64,000 nucleotides of DNA from Bacillota bacterium. GTDB lineage: Bacteria; Bacillota; Clostridia; Christensenellales; SZUA-584. The translations under genes were made by a program, and so were the position numbers. Location of the stretch: assembly GCA_023459495.1 (NCBI GenBank), contig JAEWTL010000018.1, positions 1 to 64,000 on the forward strand, written 5' to 3'. Shown here piece by piece: positions 35,620-44,184 of the stretch (positions are counted from its first letter, which is position 1; the number at the start of each line of letters is the position of its first letter). The notes under the pieces were generated by a model. That model worked only from the letters and a program-made list of their open reading frames with translations, did no database searches and had not been told where the DNA came from.

Positions 35620-36742
35620 CGTCTCTTGCTCCTTTATATCCGCTGCACATCGCCTCGCCGGTTTCGCCGTCAAACAGGCATATTGCTGATACCGGAACTG
35701 CGATTCGCAGAACGCTGCCCGGAGCGGGCTCATCATAGGGCGATACTTTGACGATCACCTTATGATCGCCAAACCGGCCGTATACGTTTACGGTGTCCCC
35801 CATCATTTCAGTCAAAATCACATGTATCTCAATTTCAAGGTGCTTCTGATCCTTATCCGCTTTATCATCCAGCATTACAGACTCAGGCCGGAAAGCAAAG
35901 TCGACTTTCGCTTCGCTCTTATCCGCAGTAATCTCTTTCCCCAGCATCCCTACTTCCAGCGGCGCTGCCATTCCGTCGGGATACAGTTTTCCGTCCTTAT
36001 GCGTGCAGGGGATGAAGTTCATGGGAGGTTCGCCGATAAACCCTGCGACAAACCGGTTCTTCGGCGAAAAATAAAGCTCACGCGGCGTGCCGATCTGTTG
36101 AATCACGCCCTGATCCATCACTACGATGCGATCGGCCATTGTCATGGCTTCCGTCTGATCATGGGTCACATAAATGGTGGTGGCGCCGATGCGCCTGTGG
36201 ATCTGCAGTATTTCACCGCGCATGGTAACGCGCTGTTTGGCATCCAGGTTGGACAACGGCTCATCCATAAGAAAAACATCCACGCGCCTGATGATCGCGC
36301 GTCCGACTGCGACGCGCTGTCGCTGGCCGCCGGAAAGTTCCCTCGGCCTTCTTTCCAGATAATCGGTAAGCCCCAGTATTTTGGCGGTATTCATTACTCT
36401 CTGCTCGATGATATCCTTATCCATCCCCATCAGGGTAAGCCCGAAGCTCATATTCTCGTAAACCGACATGCAGGGATACAGCGCATAAGACTGAAACACC
36501 ATCGCTACGCCTCGGTCCCGAGGCGTTTTTTCGTTGGCCAGTTCGTCATTGATATAAAGCTGGCCGCCTGTGATATCCTCAAGGCCTGCCAGCATCCGCA
36601 GGGTGGTGGATTTACCGCAGCCGGACGGGCCGACAAATACCACAAACTCGCCTTTTTCAATATTCAGCGTGAAATCATGCACGGCATGAAACTTGTTGCT
36701 CGCGTAAATTTTATTGATGTTGTTCATTCTGATGTGAGGCAT
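35612..36742 (-). CDS. Sugar ABC transporter ATPase, UgpC/MsmX type
   Basis: A 376-residue ATPase: Walker A GPSGCGKST (38-46), VFQSYALYPCM, signature LSGGQRQR (near 135), Walker B VFLMDEP and a TOBE-type C-terminus (FAFRPESVML). GGGAGGG precedes the ATG for MPHIRM. It is the likely energiser of the LplBC importer just downstream. It differs from the second operon ATPase mainly in the regulatory C-terminal domain. Confidence 0.9.
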   Translation of the reverse strand: MPHIRMNNINKIYASNKFHAVHDFTLNIEKGEFVVFVGPSGCGKSTTLRMLAGLEDITGGQLYINDELANEKTPRDRGVAMVFQSYALYPCMSVYENMSFGLTLMGMDKDIIEQRVMNTAKILGLTDYLERRPRELSGGQRQRVAVGRAIIRRVDVFLMDEPLSNLDAKQRVTMRGEILQIHRRIGATTIYVTHDQTEAMTMADRIVVMDQGVIQQIGTPRELYFSPKNRFVAGFIGEPPMNFIPCTHKDGKLYPDGMAAPLEVGMLGKEITADKSEAKVDFAFRPESVMLDDKADKDQKHLEIEIHVILTEMMGDTVNVYGRFGDHKVIVKVSPYDEPAPGSVLRIAVPVSAICLFDGETGEAMCSGYKGARDDD

Positions 36743-36765
36743 CTTACCCTCCCAAAAGCGCTTTG

Positions 36766-37605
36766 TTACGCTGCTTTCCACATGTCCCTTATGAACCGGA
36801 TGCTCTGCTTCAGATCACTGCTTTTCATACCTTCCAGTACCAGAATCGCATCCTTGTCATAGCTTTTGATCATGGCCATTATACTGCCGAAACCCAGATC
36901 GCCTTTTCCCACCGCACATTGCTTTATGCCGTTCTTCGTAAATATGCAGTCCTTGATATGAAAGCAATGTATCCTTCCCGCAAAGGCAGTCAGTCCTTCA
37001 GTAAGTATGCTGAGATAGTCCCTGCAGTTGCCGTTATCCAAAAAGTTATATAAATCGAATATAATCCTCAAATTGTCTCTGCTAATCATCCGTGACGCCC
37101 GGTTCAGCGTCTCAATATCATAGCAGACATGCCCACTGGCTCCCTCAATACCCACTATTGCCTGATGCGTTGCCGCAAAATCGCACAGCCCCCGAAAGTC
37201 TTCGACAATTCTGCCCAGCGCCTCTTCGGTACGGTTGCCGGGATGATACACCCACGGCTCATCGCTGTAAGAGCCGGTTTCCGACCCGACCACAGAGCAG
37301 CCCATTAAACCGCTCATCGCCAGATAATCGCAGAAAACTCTGACGCCGTTCCCGACCTTTTCGCTGTCACTGTGTACCGGGTTGAAATACGCCCCGATCA
37401 GTCCGATCGTCAGTCCAGCCTTTCTAAAGGCCGCACCGATCTCCAGCGCCCTTTGCGGAGTAATGCCTGCAGGTGCGTTTTCAACATCCTCAAAGGATTT
37501 CCAGCCCACCAGCTGCGCGCCGTCCGCGCCGACACTCCGAAGCGCGCTGATAATATGCTTTAAACCCTTGACTTCCAAGTCGTGCGCGCGAACGCAAACC
37601 TGCAT
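36766..37605 (-). CDS. Sugar phosphate isomerase/epimerase-like TIM barrel
   Basis: A 279-residue xylose-isomerase-like (AP endonuclease 2 fold) protein. EGASGHVCYD, RIIFDLYNFLD and HIKDCIF carry the acidic and histidine metal ligands usual for the fold. It is shorter than mannonate dehydratase UxuA (about 350-390) and lacks features that would let me call it UxuA. GGGAGGG supports the MQVCVR start. It lies 13 bases after uxaC. A uronate- or sugar-related isomerase role is inferred from family and position. Confidence 0.7.
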   Translation of the reverse strand: MQVCVRAHDLEVKGLKHIISALRSVGADGAQLVGWKSFEDVENAPAGITPQRALEIGAAFRKAGLTIGLIGAYFNPVHSDSEKVGNGVRVFCDYLAMSGLMGCSVVGSETGSYSDEPWVYHPGNRTEEALGRIVEDFRGLCDFAATHQAIVGIEGASGHVCYDIETLNRASRMISRDNLRIIFDLYNFLDNGNCRDYLSILTEGLTAFAGRIHCFHIKDCIFTKNGIKQCAVGKGDLGFGSIMAMIKSYDKDAILVLEGMKSSDLKQSIRFIRDMWKAA

Positions 37606-37618
37606 GGACTCCCTCCCG

Positions 37619-39013
37619 CTAAAACTCGAAATAGCGCTTTGCGTTGTTATAGCAGATGCCCTCAACGATTGATTTCAGTTGTTCCTCGTCATTGGGATAC
37701 TCTCCGTTTTCCACCAGTCCGCCAATCAGATTGCACAGGACCCTTCTGAAGTACTCGTGTCTCGTGTAGGACAGATAGCTTCTGGAGTCGGTCAGCATCC
37801 CCACAAAGTTCCCGAGTACCGATATGTTCGCAAGGTTTTCCAACTGTCTGATCAGGCCGGGCTTGGAGTCATTAAACCACCAGGCCGAGCCATGCTGCAC
37901 CTTTCCTTTTATTCCTTCACCCTGAAAGCAGCCGATTACGCTGCATATCATCGCGTTATCATTGGGATTCAGGGAATAAACGATGGTTTTTGGCAGGGAC
38001 GACGACACCTCCAACTCACCCAGCAGCCTCGCAAGCCCTTCCGCGGAGTCCTTTGTGGATATACAGTCATATCCGGTATCCGGGCCCAGGGCTTTAAACA
38101 TGTTGCCGTTGATGTTTCTGATCGACCCGTAGTGAATCTGCATGACCCAATCGTGCCTTGCGTATTCCTTTGCCAGAAAAACGATCATGGCCGTTTTAAA
38201 CTTTTCAGTCTCATCAGCTGTGAGCGTGCTTCCATCGGCTCTCTTTTCAAATATGACTTCAATCTCCCTATCGGATGCCAGATTGCATACGATATACTCA
38301 AGCGCATGGTCGCTGACCTTGCAGCCGCACCCATGGAAAAACTCGATCCTGGCTGTCAGCGCCTCTTTCAGCCCGCTGTAGCTGTCGATTTTAACCCCGG
38401 ATGCACCTTCCAGCTTCTTCAGATAATCGGAATAGCCCTCGCGGTTGATATTGATTGCCATATCCGGCCTGAATGCGGGCAACACCCGAAATTTCAGGTT
38501 GCTGTCTTTCGCTATGCTGCTGTGATACTCAAGGGAGTCCGTTGGATCGTCCGTCGTGCAGATGGTCTCGACGTTGGATCTCTCGATAATATCGACTACC
38601 GACATATCCTTTAGCTGTTCGCAGCACATATCCCACACGTACTTCGACGTTTTTCCGTCGAGGATTCCGTCATAAGCGAAATACTTCTTCAGTTCCATAT
38701 GCGTCCAGTGATAAAGCGGATTTCCTAAAAGCTGCGGCAAAGTCTCCGCCCATTTCTCAAACTTTTCATAATCGGACGCATCGCCGGTAATGTATCTTTC
38801 CGGAACTCCGCAATTCCGCATGGTCCTCCACTTGTAATGGTCTCCATACAGCCAGGCCTGTGTCAGATTATCAAACCGCTTGTTCTCCGCGATTTCCTCG
38901 GGGTTAACATGGCAATGATAATCAATTATGGGCATTCTTTCCGCAATGCAGTGAAATAAATTTTTCGCAGTGGCCGTTTCCAGCAAAAAATCACTGTCTA
39001 AAAATTTCTTCAT
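37619..39013 (-). CDS. uxaC: Uronate isomerase
   Basis: A 464-residue amidohydrolase-fold isomerase converting galacturonate to tagaturonate and glucuronate to fructuronate. MKKFLDSDFLLETATAKNLF at the start, the metal-binding HCH (33-35) in IIDYHCHVNPEE, and YHWTHMELKKYF are characteristic. Length is normal. AGGAA precedes the ATG. It is first in the long minus-strand operon, about 200 bases from a strong promoter with an adjoining palindromic operator. Confidence 0.95.
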   Translation of the reverse strand: MKKFLDSDFLLETATAKNLFHCIAERMPIIDYHCHVNPEEIAENKRFDNLTQAWLYGDHYKWRTMRNCGVPERYITGDASDYEKFEKWAETLPQLLGNPLYHWTHMELKKYFAYDGILDGKTSKYVWDMCCEQLKDMSVVDIIERSNVETICTTDDPTDSLEYHSSIAKDSNLKFRVLPAFRPDMAININREGYSDYLKKLEGASGVKIDSYSGLKEALTARIEFFHGCGCKVSDHALEYIVCNLASDREIEVIFEKRADGSTLTADETEKFKTAMIVFLAKEYARHDWVMQIHYGSIRNINGNMFKALGPDTGYDCISTKDSAEGLARLLGELEVSSSLPKTIVYSLNPNDNAMICSVIGCFQGEGIKGKVQHGSAWWFNDSKPGLIRQLENLANISVLGNFVGMLTDSRSYLSYTRHEYFRRVLCNLIGGLVENGEYPNDEEQLKSIVEGICYNNAKRYFEF

Positions 39014-39223
39014 ATTCAGTTCCTGTTCACATCGTACTTAATATATAGAAATTAAACTATTAAAGTCAGTCTTTCGGCCCGCATAAAGCCGTATTCCGGA
39101 GCACTCCCCGGATGAGTTGCGTAGCGCTCATTAATTCTTTGCAACTGCTGCATTAATAATTGCGGTTATCGCTGTATTTCTGGAATAAATTTCCGTAGCT
39201 GATCGATCTTTTTCTTTATATAT

Positions 39224-39252
39224 AATATAAAGCATTTGTTGCAGTTTGTCAA
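39224..39252 (-). promoter_or_regulatory. Promoter of the uxaC/pectin operon
   Basis: On the minus strand a perfect TTGACA (39252-39247) and TATATT (39229-39224) are 17 bases apart, giving a leader of about 200 bases before uxaC. No known riboswitch is recognised in that leader. Confidence 0.75.
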
Positions 39253-39261
39253 TACTAAAAC

Positions 39262-39273
39262 GTAAGCGCTTAC
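39262..39273. promoter_or_regulatory. LacI-type operator upstream of the uxaC promoter
   Basis: Perfect palindrome GTAAGCGCTTAC, extended on one side by ACAT. It lies nine bases from the -35 hexamer. The same spacing and neighbouring bases recur at 45955. It could also be read as a catabolite (cre-like) site. Confidence 0.7.
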
Positions 39274-39368
39274 ATATTTTTTTCTTAAATAACTCCATTT
39301 TTTTCGTATTTTTTGTGTATTTTTCAGCCTTCGATAGCCTTCATTTTTACATTATCAATTATATATAT

Positions 39369-39380
39369 GTAAGCGCTTTC
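39369..39380. promoter_or_regulatory. Second LacI-type operator, imperfect
   Basis: ATGTAAGCGCTTTC keeps the palindromic AAGCGCTT core with one mismatch in the right arm. Its centre is 107 bp from the proximal site, so looping is possible. A weaker core (AGAAGCGCTTCC) occurs at 39459, at the end of the kinase gene. Confidence 0.55.
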
Positions 39381-39480
39381 TCGTTTAGCAACGCTTCAGC
39401 CAACATCCCGCATCAAACGCCCCAATTTTACCACAGAAATACCTTTCCAATCGCTGGAGAAGCGCTTCCCTCATCCGAGC

Positions 39481-40554
39481 TTACCTTTTCACTCTCGCAT
39501 TGCCATGCCACGCGTTCCACACCTGCTCCTCATCAGCCGGGAGAAGATAATCATTCAGCATGGTAACCGTAAGCGCCCCAGTCGCCCATCCAAAACGGAG
39601 ACAGTCTTCGGCAGGCATTCCCTTTAGCATGCCATAAAGCATGCCGCCGACAAACGCGTCCCCTCCACCAATCCTGTCCAGCACCTGTATCTCACGCGGC
39701 TCCACAACATGCCATTCCGTTCCATCCAACATAATGGCGCCCCACATATGGCTGTTGGCATTCAGCACCTGTCTTAGCGTGGTGGCGAAAACCGAAGCGC
39801 CAGGAAAGGCTTCCTTTACGTGCGAGATCATGACCTTAAAGTTCTCCATCTTCGCGCTTAAATCCTCGCCGCCCGTCTCTGGTCCCCGAATCCCTAAGGC
39901 GAGCTGAAAATCCTCTTCATTGCCGACCAGTATATCGGTCAGGGAAGCGATTTCAGCGAATATTCCGCTTAACTCTTCCATCCTGCCTTTCCAGAACGAT
40001 GCCCGATAATTCAGATCGAACGAAATCAGCGTGCCGTGTTTCTTTGCCGCCCTTGCCAGATCAGTGCAAAGCCTGCCTGTTTCGGGCGAAAGCGCCGCCA
40101 CGAGGCCGGATAAATGCATAATCCGTACGCCTTCTTCTCCGAATATCCGCTCAAGATCAAAGCTGGCGGCATCAAGGATACGCCCCACTTCCCCCGCACG
40201 GTCGTTATGAACACGCGGGCCTCTTGCGCCAAAGCCCGCATCCGCAATATTGAACTGATGCCGGTATCCCCAGGGCCCGCCCTGCTCAACCTCCCGCGCT
40301 TCCACATCCATATGCCGGCTCGCCAGATCGTTCCTGATGAACTGCGCGATCGGACTGTCTTTTACAAAAGCCGTCAATACCTTTACCGGGAGACCAAGCG
40401 CAGCCGGCACACTGGCTACATTGGTTTCAGCGCTAGTTGCCTGCATGGTGAAGCTGTTGCTGATATGGACAGGCTGCCTGTTTTCCGGCGTAATTCTGAC
40501 CCCCATACTGGTTGGCACAAGTAACGCATACTTTTTATCGTCAGGCTCTAACAT
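39481..40554 (-). CDS. PfkB-family sugar-acid kinase (gluconate or KDG)
   Basis: A 357-residue ribokinase-fold kinase related to KdgK. ISFDLNYRASFWKG, VGNEEDFQLALGI and the catalytic DRIGGGDAFVGGMLYG are present, but the substrate-binding N-terminal region differs: the GGGEANVA of KdgK is SAETNVAS here. GAGGAG supports the MLEPDDK start. It is last in an operon with a LarA-family protein, a mannonate oxidoreductase and gnd, and a canonical kdgK exists 22 kb away, so D-gluconate is a plausible substrate. KDG kinase remains the conservative alternative. Confidence 0.75.
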   Translation of the reverse strand: MLEPDDKKYALLVPTSMGVRITPENRQPVHISNSFTMQATSAETNVASVPAALGLPVKVLTAFVKDSPIAQFIRNDLASRHMDVEAREVEQGGPWGYRHQFNIADAGFGARGPRVHNDRAGEVGRILDAASFDLERIFGEEGVRIMHLSGLVAALSPETGRLCTDLARAAKKHGTLISFDLNYRASFWKGRMEELSGIFAEIASLTDILVGNEEDFQLALGIRGPETGGEDLSAKMENFKVMISHVKEAFPGASVFATTLRQVLNANSHMWGAIMLDGTEWHVVEPREIQVLDRIGGGDAFVGGMLYGMLKGMPAEDCLRFGWATGALTVTMLNDYLLPADEEQVWNAWHGNARVKR

Positions 40555-40565
40555 GGAATTTCTCC

Positions 40566-41837
40566 TCACCTGTTAAATTTATTTTGATTAATCCAAAGGC
40601 CCAGCGCCGGGTTCGGAATGTAGAAAATTTCTTCGCCGTCATCGAGCGTATTCCATCCGTACAACAGTTTCTGTGGGTCATACCGCCGCACTAGCTCCAC
40701 ATAATCTGCGGGAACGTAATGCACTCCCGCAATCTCACCCGCATTCATTTTTTTCACCGCATATGTGATTTTAAACCTGCCGTCCGAGGACCCATGAATC
40801 AGATGCGCTGCGGCACCCATGTTGTTTCTCAGGTCATCCCTCTCCCGGTACATCTTAACCATCGTCTCCCTGCCGCAATACCCATATTTGCGTATCACCG
40901 CATCATTGCAGTCGTCTTCGCCGAAGCGGGACACCCCGGGGGCAAGAACGATCAGTTCCCCTCCGTCTTCAATGGCCATGCGCGTCCTGTAAACCGCTTT
41001 GTTCCCCAGCCATGTGCTTTTAAACTCCTTAGGGTCAAGATACACGACACACTTTTTGATTCCCCGGTCCAGAAAATCGATGTTCATCCTCTGCGAAAGC
41101 GTGACAGCCGCCTCCAATGGTTCCCTACCGTAACCGATGAACAACCCGTGCGTCCTGATCTGTCCCAACGGAGCAGTCGTCACCGTAAGCGCATAAAGCA
41201 CTGGCCGTTCCTGCAAAAAGTGCTCCGTACAATAATCCATGAGCTTTCTGACAGGTGAGTGGTCTCGTCCAAGAAGGCGTTCCATGCCGTAGAGCGCGCC
41301 GATCATATGCGACTTGTTGATCATTTCACTGCCGCCAGCCCCAACAAAGAGGTTCTTGGAGTGGTTGGACATCCCGATAACCTCGTGCGGCACAACCTGC
41401 CCGATCGAAACGATCAGGTCGTAGCTTTCATCCATAACCAGCCGGTTGATCTCACATGCGACGGGTTCGTTCCACAGGCCTTCGGTGATATCACACAGAT
41501 ACTCTGCCGGTACTTCTCCGAGCCTCATGGTGTCGGTTCGCCAGTTGTGAGTAATGAAGCGTTCATGTGGAATGCCAAAATACATATCGTCGCATTCCGT
41601 TCTGCTCATAGGCGCGTGCGTTCCCAGCGCAGGCATGACATCGACATGCGCTCCAAGGCGCATAAGTTCCTGATAATATACTCTGGTGATGTAACCCGCG
41701 TTGGAATAGTAGCGCGTGATATCCGGCGGAATCAACAGCACCTTACGCAGCGTTCTGCCACGCAGCGATTCCATACAAAGCCCGGCGATATCGCTGTCGG
41801 AGAGCCCCTTTCCGTTTTTGTCCGTCAATACCTGCAT
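40566..41837 (-). CDS. LarA-superfamily 2-hydroxyacid epimerase
   Basis: A 423-residue LarA-like protein. Residues matching those of lactate racemase are present: DITR (39-42), H74 in LGTH, H151 in VVPHE, K161 in SNHSK (the lysine that joins the nickel-pincer cofactor) and H177. Superfamily members epimerise alpha-hydroxyacids at C2, including one group acting on gluconate/mannonate. Here it lies between the mannonate oxidoreductase and the kinase, so mannonate-gluconate epimerisation is the inferred role. AGGAG supports the MQVLTD start. No larB, larC or larE is in the window; the cofactor would need genes elsewhere. Confidence 0.8.
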   Translation of the reverse strand: MQVLTDKNGKGLSDSDIAGLCMESLRGRTLRKVLLIPPDITRYYSNAGYITRVYYQELMRLGAHVDVMPALGTHAPMSRTECDDMYFGIPHERFITHNWRTDTMRLGEVPAEYLCDITEGLWNEPVACEINRLVMDESYDLIVSIGQVVPHEVIGMSNHSKNLFVGAGGSEMINKSHMIGALYGMERLLGRDHSPVRKLMDYCTEHFLQERPVLYALTVTTAPLGQIRTHGLFIGYGREPLEAAVTLSQRMNIDFLDRGIKKCVVYLDPKEFKSTWLGNKAVYRTRMAIEDGGELIVLAPGVSRFGEDDCNDAVIRKYGYCGRETMVKMYRERDDLRNNMGAAAHLIHGSSDGRFKITYAVKKMNAGEIAGVHYVPADYVELVRRYDPQKLLYGWNTLDDGEEIFYIPNPALGLWINQNKFNR

Positions 41838-41842
41838 ATTTA

Positions 41843-42694
41843 CTACACTCCTGAGTAAGCTGAAAATCCGCCGTCGACCGGGACCACGACCCCAGTGACG
41901 AATCCCGAGCATCCGTTGTCGACCAGCCACAGCAAGGTCCCGGTCAGTTCTTCCGCTTCGCCGAAACGTCCCACCGGCGTATTCGCCAATATCTTTTGAG
42001 TTCTGGGCGTCGGGGAACCGTCAGCCTGCCATAGCAGCGCGGCATTCTGCGCGGTGGAGAAAAAGCCCGGTGCGATCGCATTCACCCGCACCCCGCTCTT
42101 TGCAAAATATACGGCGAGCCACCGCGTAAAATTGGACACCGCCGCTTTGGCCGCGCTGTAGGCGGGTATCTTCGTCAGCGGGGTGAACGCATTCATGGAT
42201 GATATGTTTATAATGACAGCACCCGGACAGCCGACCATGTCGCGGGCAAAAACCTGCGTCGGGAGCAGGGTTCCGGTAAAATTCAGGCCAAATACAAAGC
42301 CAAACCCCTCCGAATCCAAATCAAAGAAGCTTTTCTTATCAGGCGCTTCCAGAATATCCGGATCAAAAAACTCATCATCCGTTGTGGCCTTCGGGGAATT
42401 CCCGCCCGCTCCGTTCAACAGTATATCACACGGGCCGAACGCTTTAAGCACTTGTTCGCGAGCGGTCTCTACGCTGTTCCTGTCAAGTACGTTAGCCTTG
42501 CACGCAACCGCCCTGCCGCCGTATTCTATAATCTCATCGGCAACAAGCTTTGCTTTATCCTCCGCCAGATCCAGAATCGCGACATTAGCACCGCATTGTG
42601 CCAGTGCTTTGGCAAATCCGGCGCACAGCACCCCGGCCCCGCCTGTCACTACTGCGGTTTTTCCAGTCAAATCAGGTTTGAATGGCAGTACCAT
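41843..42694 (-). CDS. uxuB: D-mannonate oxidoreductase (fructuronate reductase), SDR type
   Basis: A 283-residue short-chain dehydrogenase. The cofactor loop TGGAGVLCAGFA (17-28), NGAGGNSPKATT (a longer insert than in typical SDRs), ISSMNAF and YSAAKAA, and VDGGFSAYSGV at the end match the B. subtilis YjmF/UxuB-like group that interconverts fructuronate and mannonate. GGGAGG precedes the ATG. It lies between gnd and the LarA-like gene. The SDR fold is clear; the substrate assignment rests on resemblance and context. Confidence 0.78.
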   Translation of the reverse strand: MVLPFKPDLTGKTAVVTGGAGVLCAGFAKALAQCGANVAILDLAEDKAKLVADEIIEYGGRAVACKANVLDRNSVETAREQVLKAFGPCDILLNGAGGNSPKATTDDEFFDPDILEAPDKKSFFDLDSEGFGFVFGLNFTGTLLPTQVFARDMVGCPGAVIINISSMNAFTPLTKIPAYSAAKAAVSNFTRWLAVYFAKSGVRVNAIAPGFFSTAQNAALLWQADGSPTPRTQKILANTPVGRFGEAEELTGTLLWLVDNGCSGFVTGVVVPVDGGFSAYSGV

Positions 42695-42708
42695 CAGCTT
42701 ACCTCCCG

Positions 42709-44160
42709 CTATACGTTATACGTGGTCGCCGCCGTATTCCCACCGTGTCCGGTCCAATTGGTATGGAAGAACATCCCCCTCTGCGCATCAATTCTTTCAT
42801 AAGTGTGCGCCCCGAAGTAGTCCCGCTGCGCCTGCAGCAGATTGGCCGGCAGAAACTCGCTCGTGTATCCGTCGAAGTAGTTGAGCGCGCTGCAAAGCGC
42901 TGGTATGGGTGCACCGCACCTTATCGCTTCCGCCGCAACGTTGCGCCACGCGGGCACAAGCCCTTCCACCGTCTTCTTGAAATAAGGGTCAAGCAGCAGG
43001 TTGGAAAGCTCCGTATTCATGTCATACGCTTCTTTGATCTTCCCGAGGAACACGCTGCGGATGATGCAGCCGCCGCGCCACATCAGTGCGATCCCGCCAT
43101 AGTTGAGATTCCAACCATACGTCTTCGCCGCCGCGCGCATCAGCGTATACCCCTGCGCGTACGATATGATCTTGGCCGCATACAGCGCTTTTCGAATATC
43201 CTCAATGAACGCTTCTCTGTCTCCTTCATACTTCTTCCTGTCGTTTCTGATCACTTTTGAAGCAGCGACTCGGTCGTCCTTCATTGCGGACAGGCAGCGC
43301 GCAAACACAGCCTCGCCGATCAGCGTCAACGGCACGCCTTCATCCAGCGCGGCGATGCTCGTCCATTTTCCGGTGCCCTTCTGCCCGGCCGTATCGAGTA
43401 TCCTATCGATAAGCGGCTGCCCACTTTCGTCCTTGAAAGCAAAAATATCTCTGGTGATTTCGATCAGATAACTGTCGAGCTCCCCTTTGTTCCACCCTTT
43501 GAACACCTCATACATTTCATCCGCGCTCATGCCCAGCAGGTCGCGCATCAGCAGGTATGCTTCGCATATGAGCTGCATATCTCCGTATTCGATTCCGTTA
43601 TGCACCATCTTGACGAAGTGTCCTGCGCCATTTTCGCCTACCCAGTCACAACAGGGCGTACCGTCCTCCACCTTGGCGCATATCGCCTGAAATATGGGCT
43701 TCACTTCCGGCCAGGCGGCATGAGAACCTCCGGGCATCATGGACGGCCCTTTGAGCGCCCCCTCCTCGCCGCCCGAAACGCCTGTGCCGATATAGAGCTT
43801 GCCTTTGCTCTCCACATATGTCGTCCGGCGGATCGTATCCGGGAAGTGCGAATTACCTCCGTCAATGAGGATGTCTCCATCATCCAGCATCGGAAGCAGT
43901 CTATCAATCAGAGCGTCAACAGCAGCCCCCGCCTTCACCATCATCATGACCTTGCGTGGTTTCATCAGTTGGGAAACGAGCTCTTCAAGAGAATATGCGC
44001 CAATAATCTTTTTACCCTTCGCACGCCCTTCCGTAAAGTTCTTCACTTTCTCAGCCGTCCGGTTATAAACGCTCACCGTGAACCCTTTATTCTCCATGTT
44101 CAACACGAGATTCTCACCCATCACCGCGAGGCCGATGACGCCAATATCGCTTTCCCTCAT
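42709..44160 (-). CDS. gnd: 6-Phosphogluconate dehydrogenase, decarboxylating
   Basis: A 483-residue enzyme oxidising 6-phosphogluconate to ribulose 5-phosphate and CO2. The N-terminal dinucleotide fold has IGLAVMGENLVLNM (9-22) and VYNRTAEK, the substrate region has VSGGEEGALKGPS and KMVHNGIEYGDMQ, and the C-terminal tail YFGAHTYERID is that of the long, dimeric GndA class. GAAAGGA precedes the ATG. Its place in a hexuronate operon is unusual, as standard hexuronate catabolism does not pass through 6-phosphogluconate. Confidence 0.95.
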   Translation of the reverse strand: MRESDIGVIGLAVMGENLVLNMENKGFTVSVYNRTAEKVKNFTEGRAKGKKIIGAYSLEELVSQLMKPRKVMMMVKAGAAVDALIDRLLPMLDDGDILIDGGNSHFPDTIRRTTYVESKGKLYIGTGVSGGEEGALKGPSMMPGGSHAAWPEVKPIFQAICAKVEDGTPCCDWVGENGAGHFVKMVHNGIEYGDMQLICEAYLLMRDLLGMSADEMYEVFKGWNKGELDSYLIEITRDIFAFKDESGQPLIDRILDTAGQKGTGKWTSIAALDEGVPLTLIGEAVFARCLSAMKDDRVAASKVIRNDRKKYEGDREAFIEDIRKALYAAKIISYAQGYTLMRAAAKTYGWNLNYGGIALMWRGGCIIRSVFLGKIKEAYDMNTELSNLLLDPYFKKTVEGLVPAWRNVAAEAIRCGAPIPALCSALNYFDGYTSEFLPANLLQAQRDYFGAHTYERIDAQRGMFFHTNWTGHGGNTAATTYNV

Positions 44161-44184
44161 ACCTGTATTCCTTTCTGGTTATTG

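Noticed and set aside
35762..36862. 366-codon plus-strand ORF
   Set aside because: Antisense to the UgpC-type ATPase; His/Arg-rich shadow.
36766..37605. Candidate mannonate dehydratase UxuA
   Set aside because: Same fold family, but about 80-100 residues too short and without UxuA-specific features; kept as a generic isomerase/epimerase.
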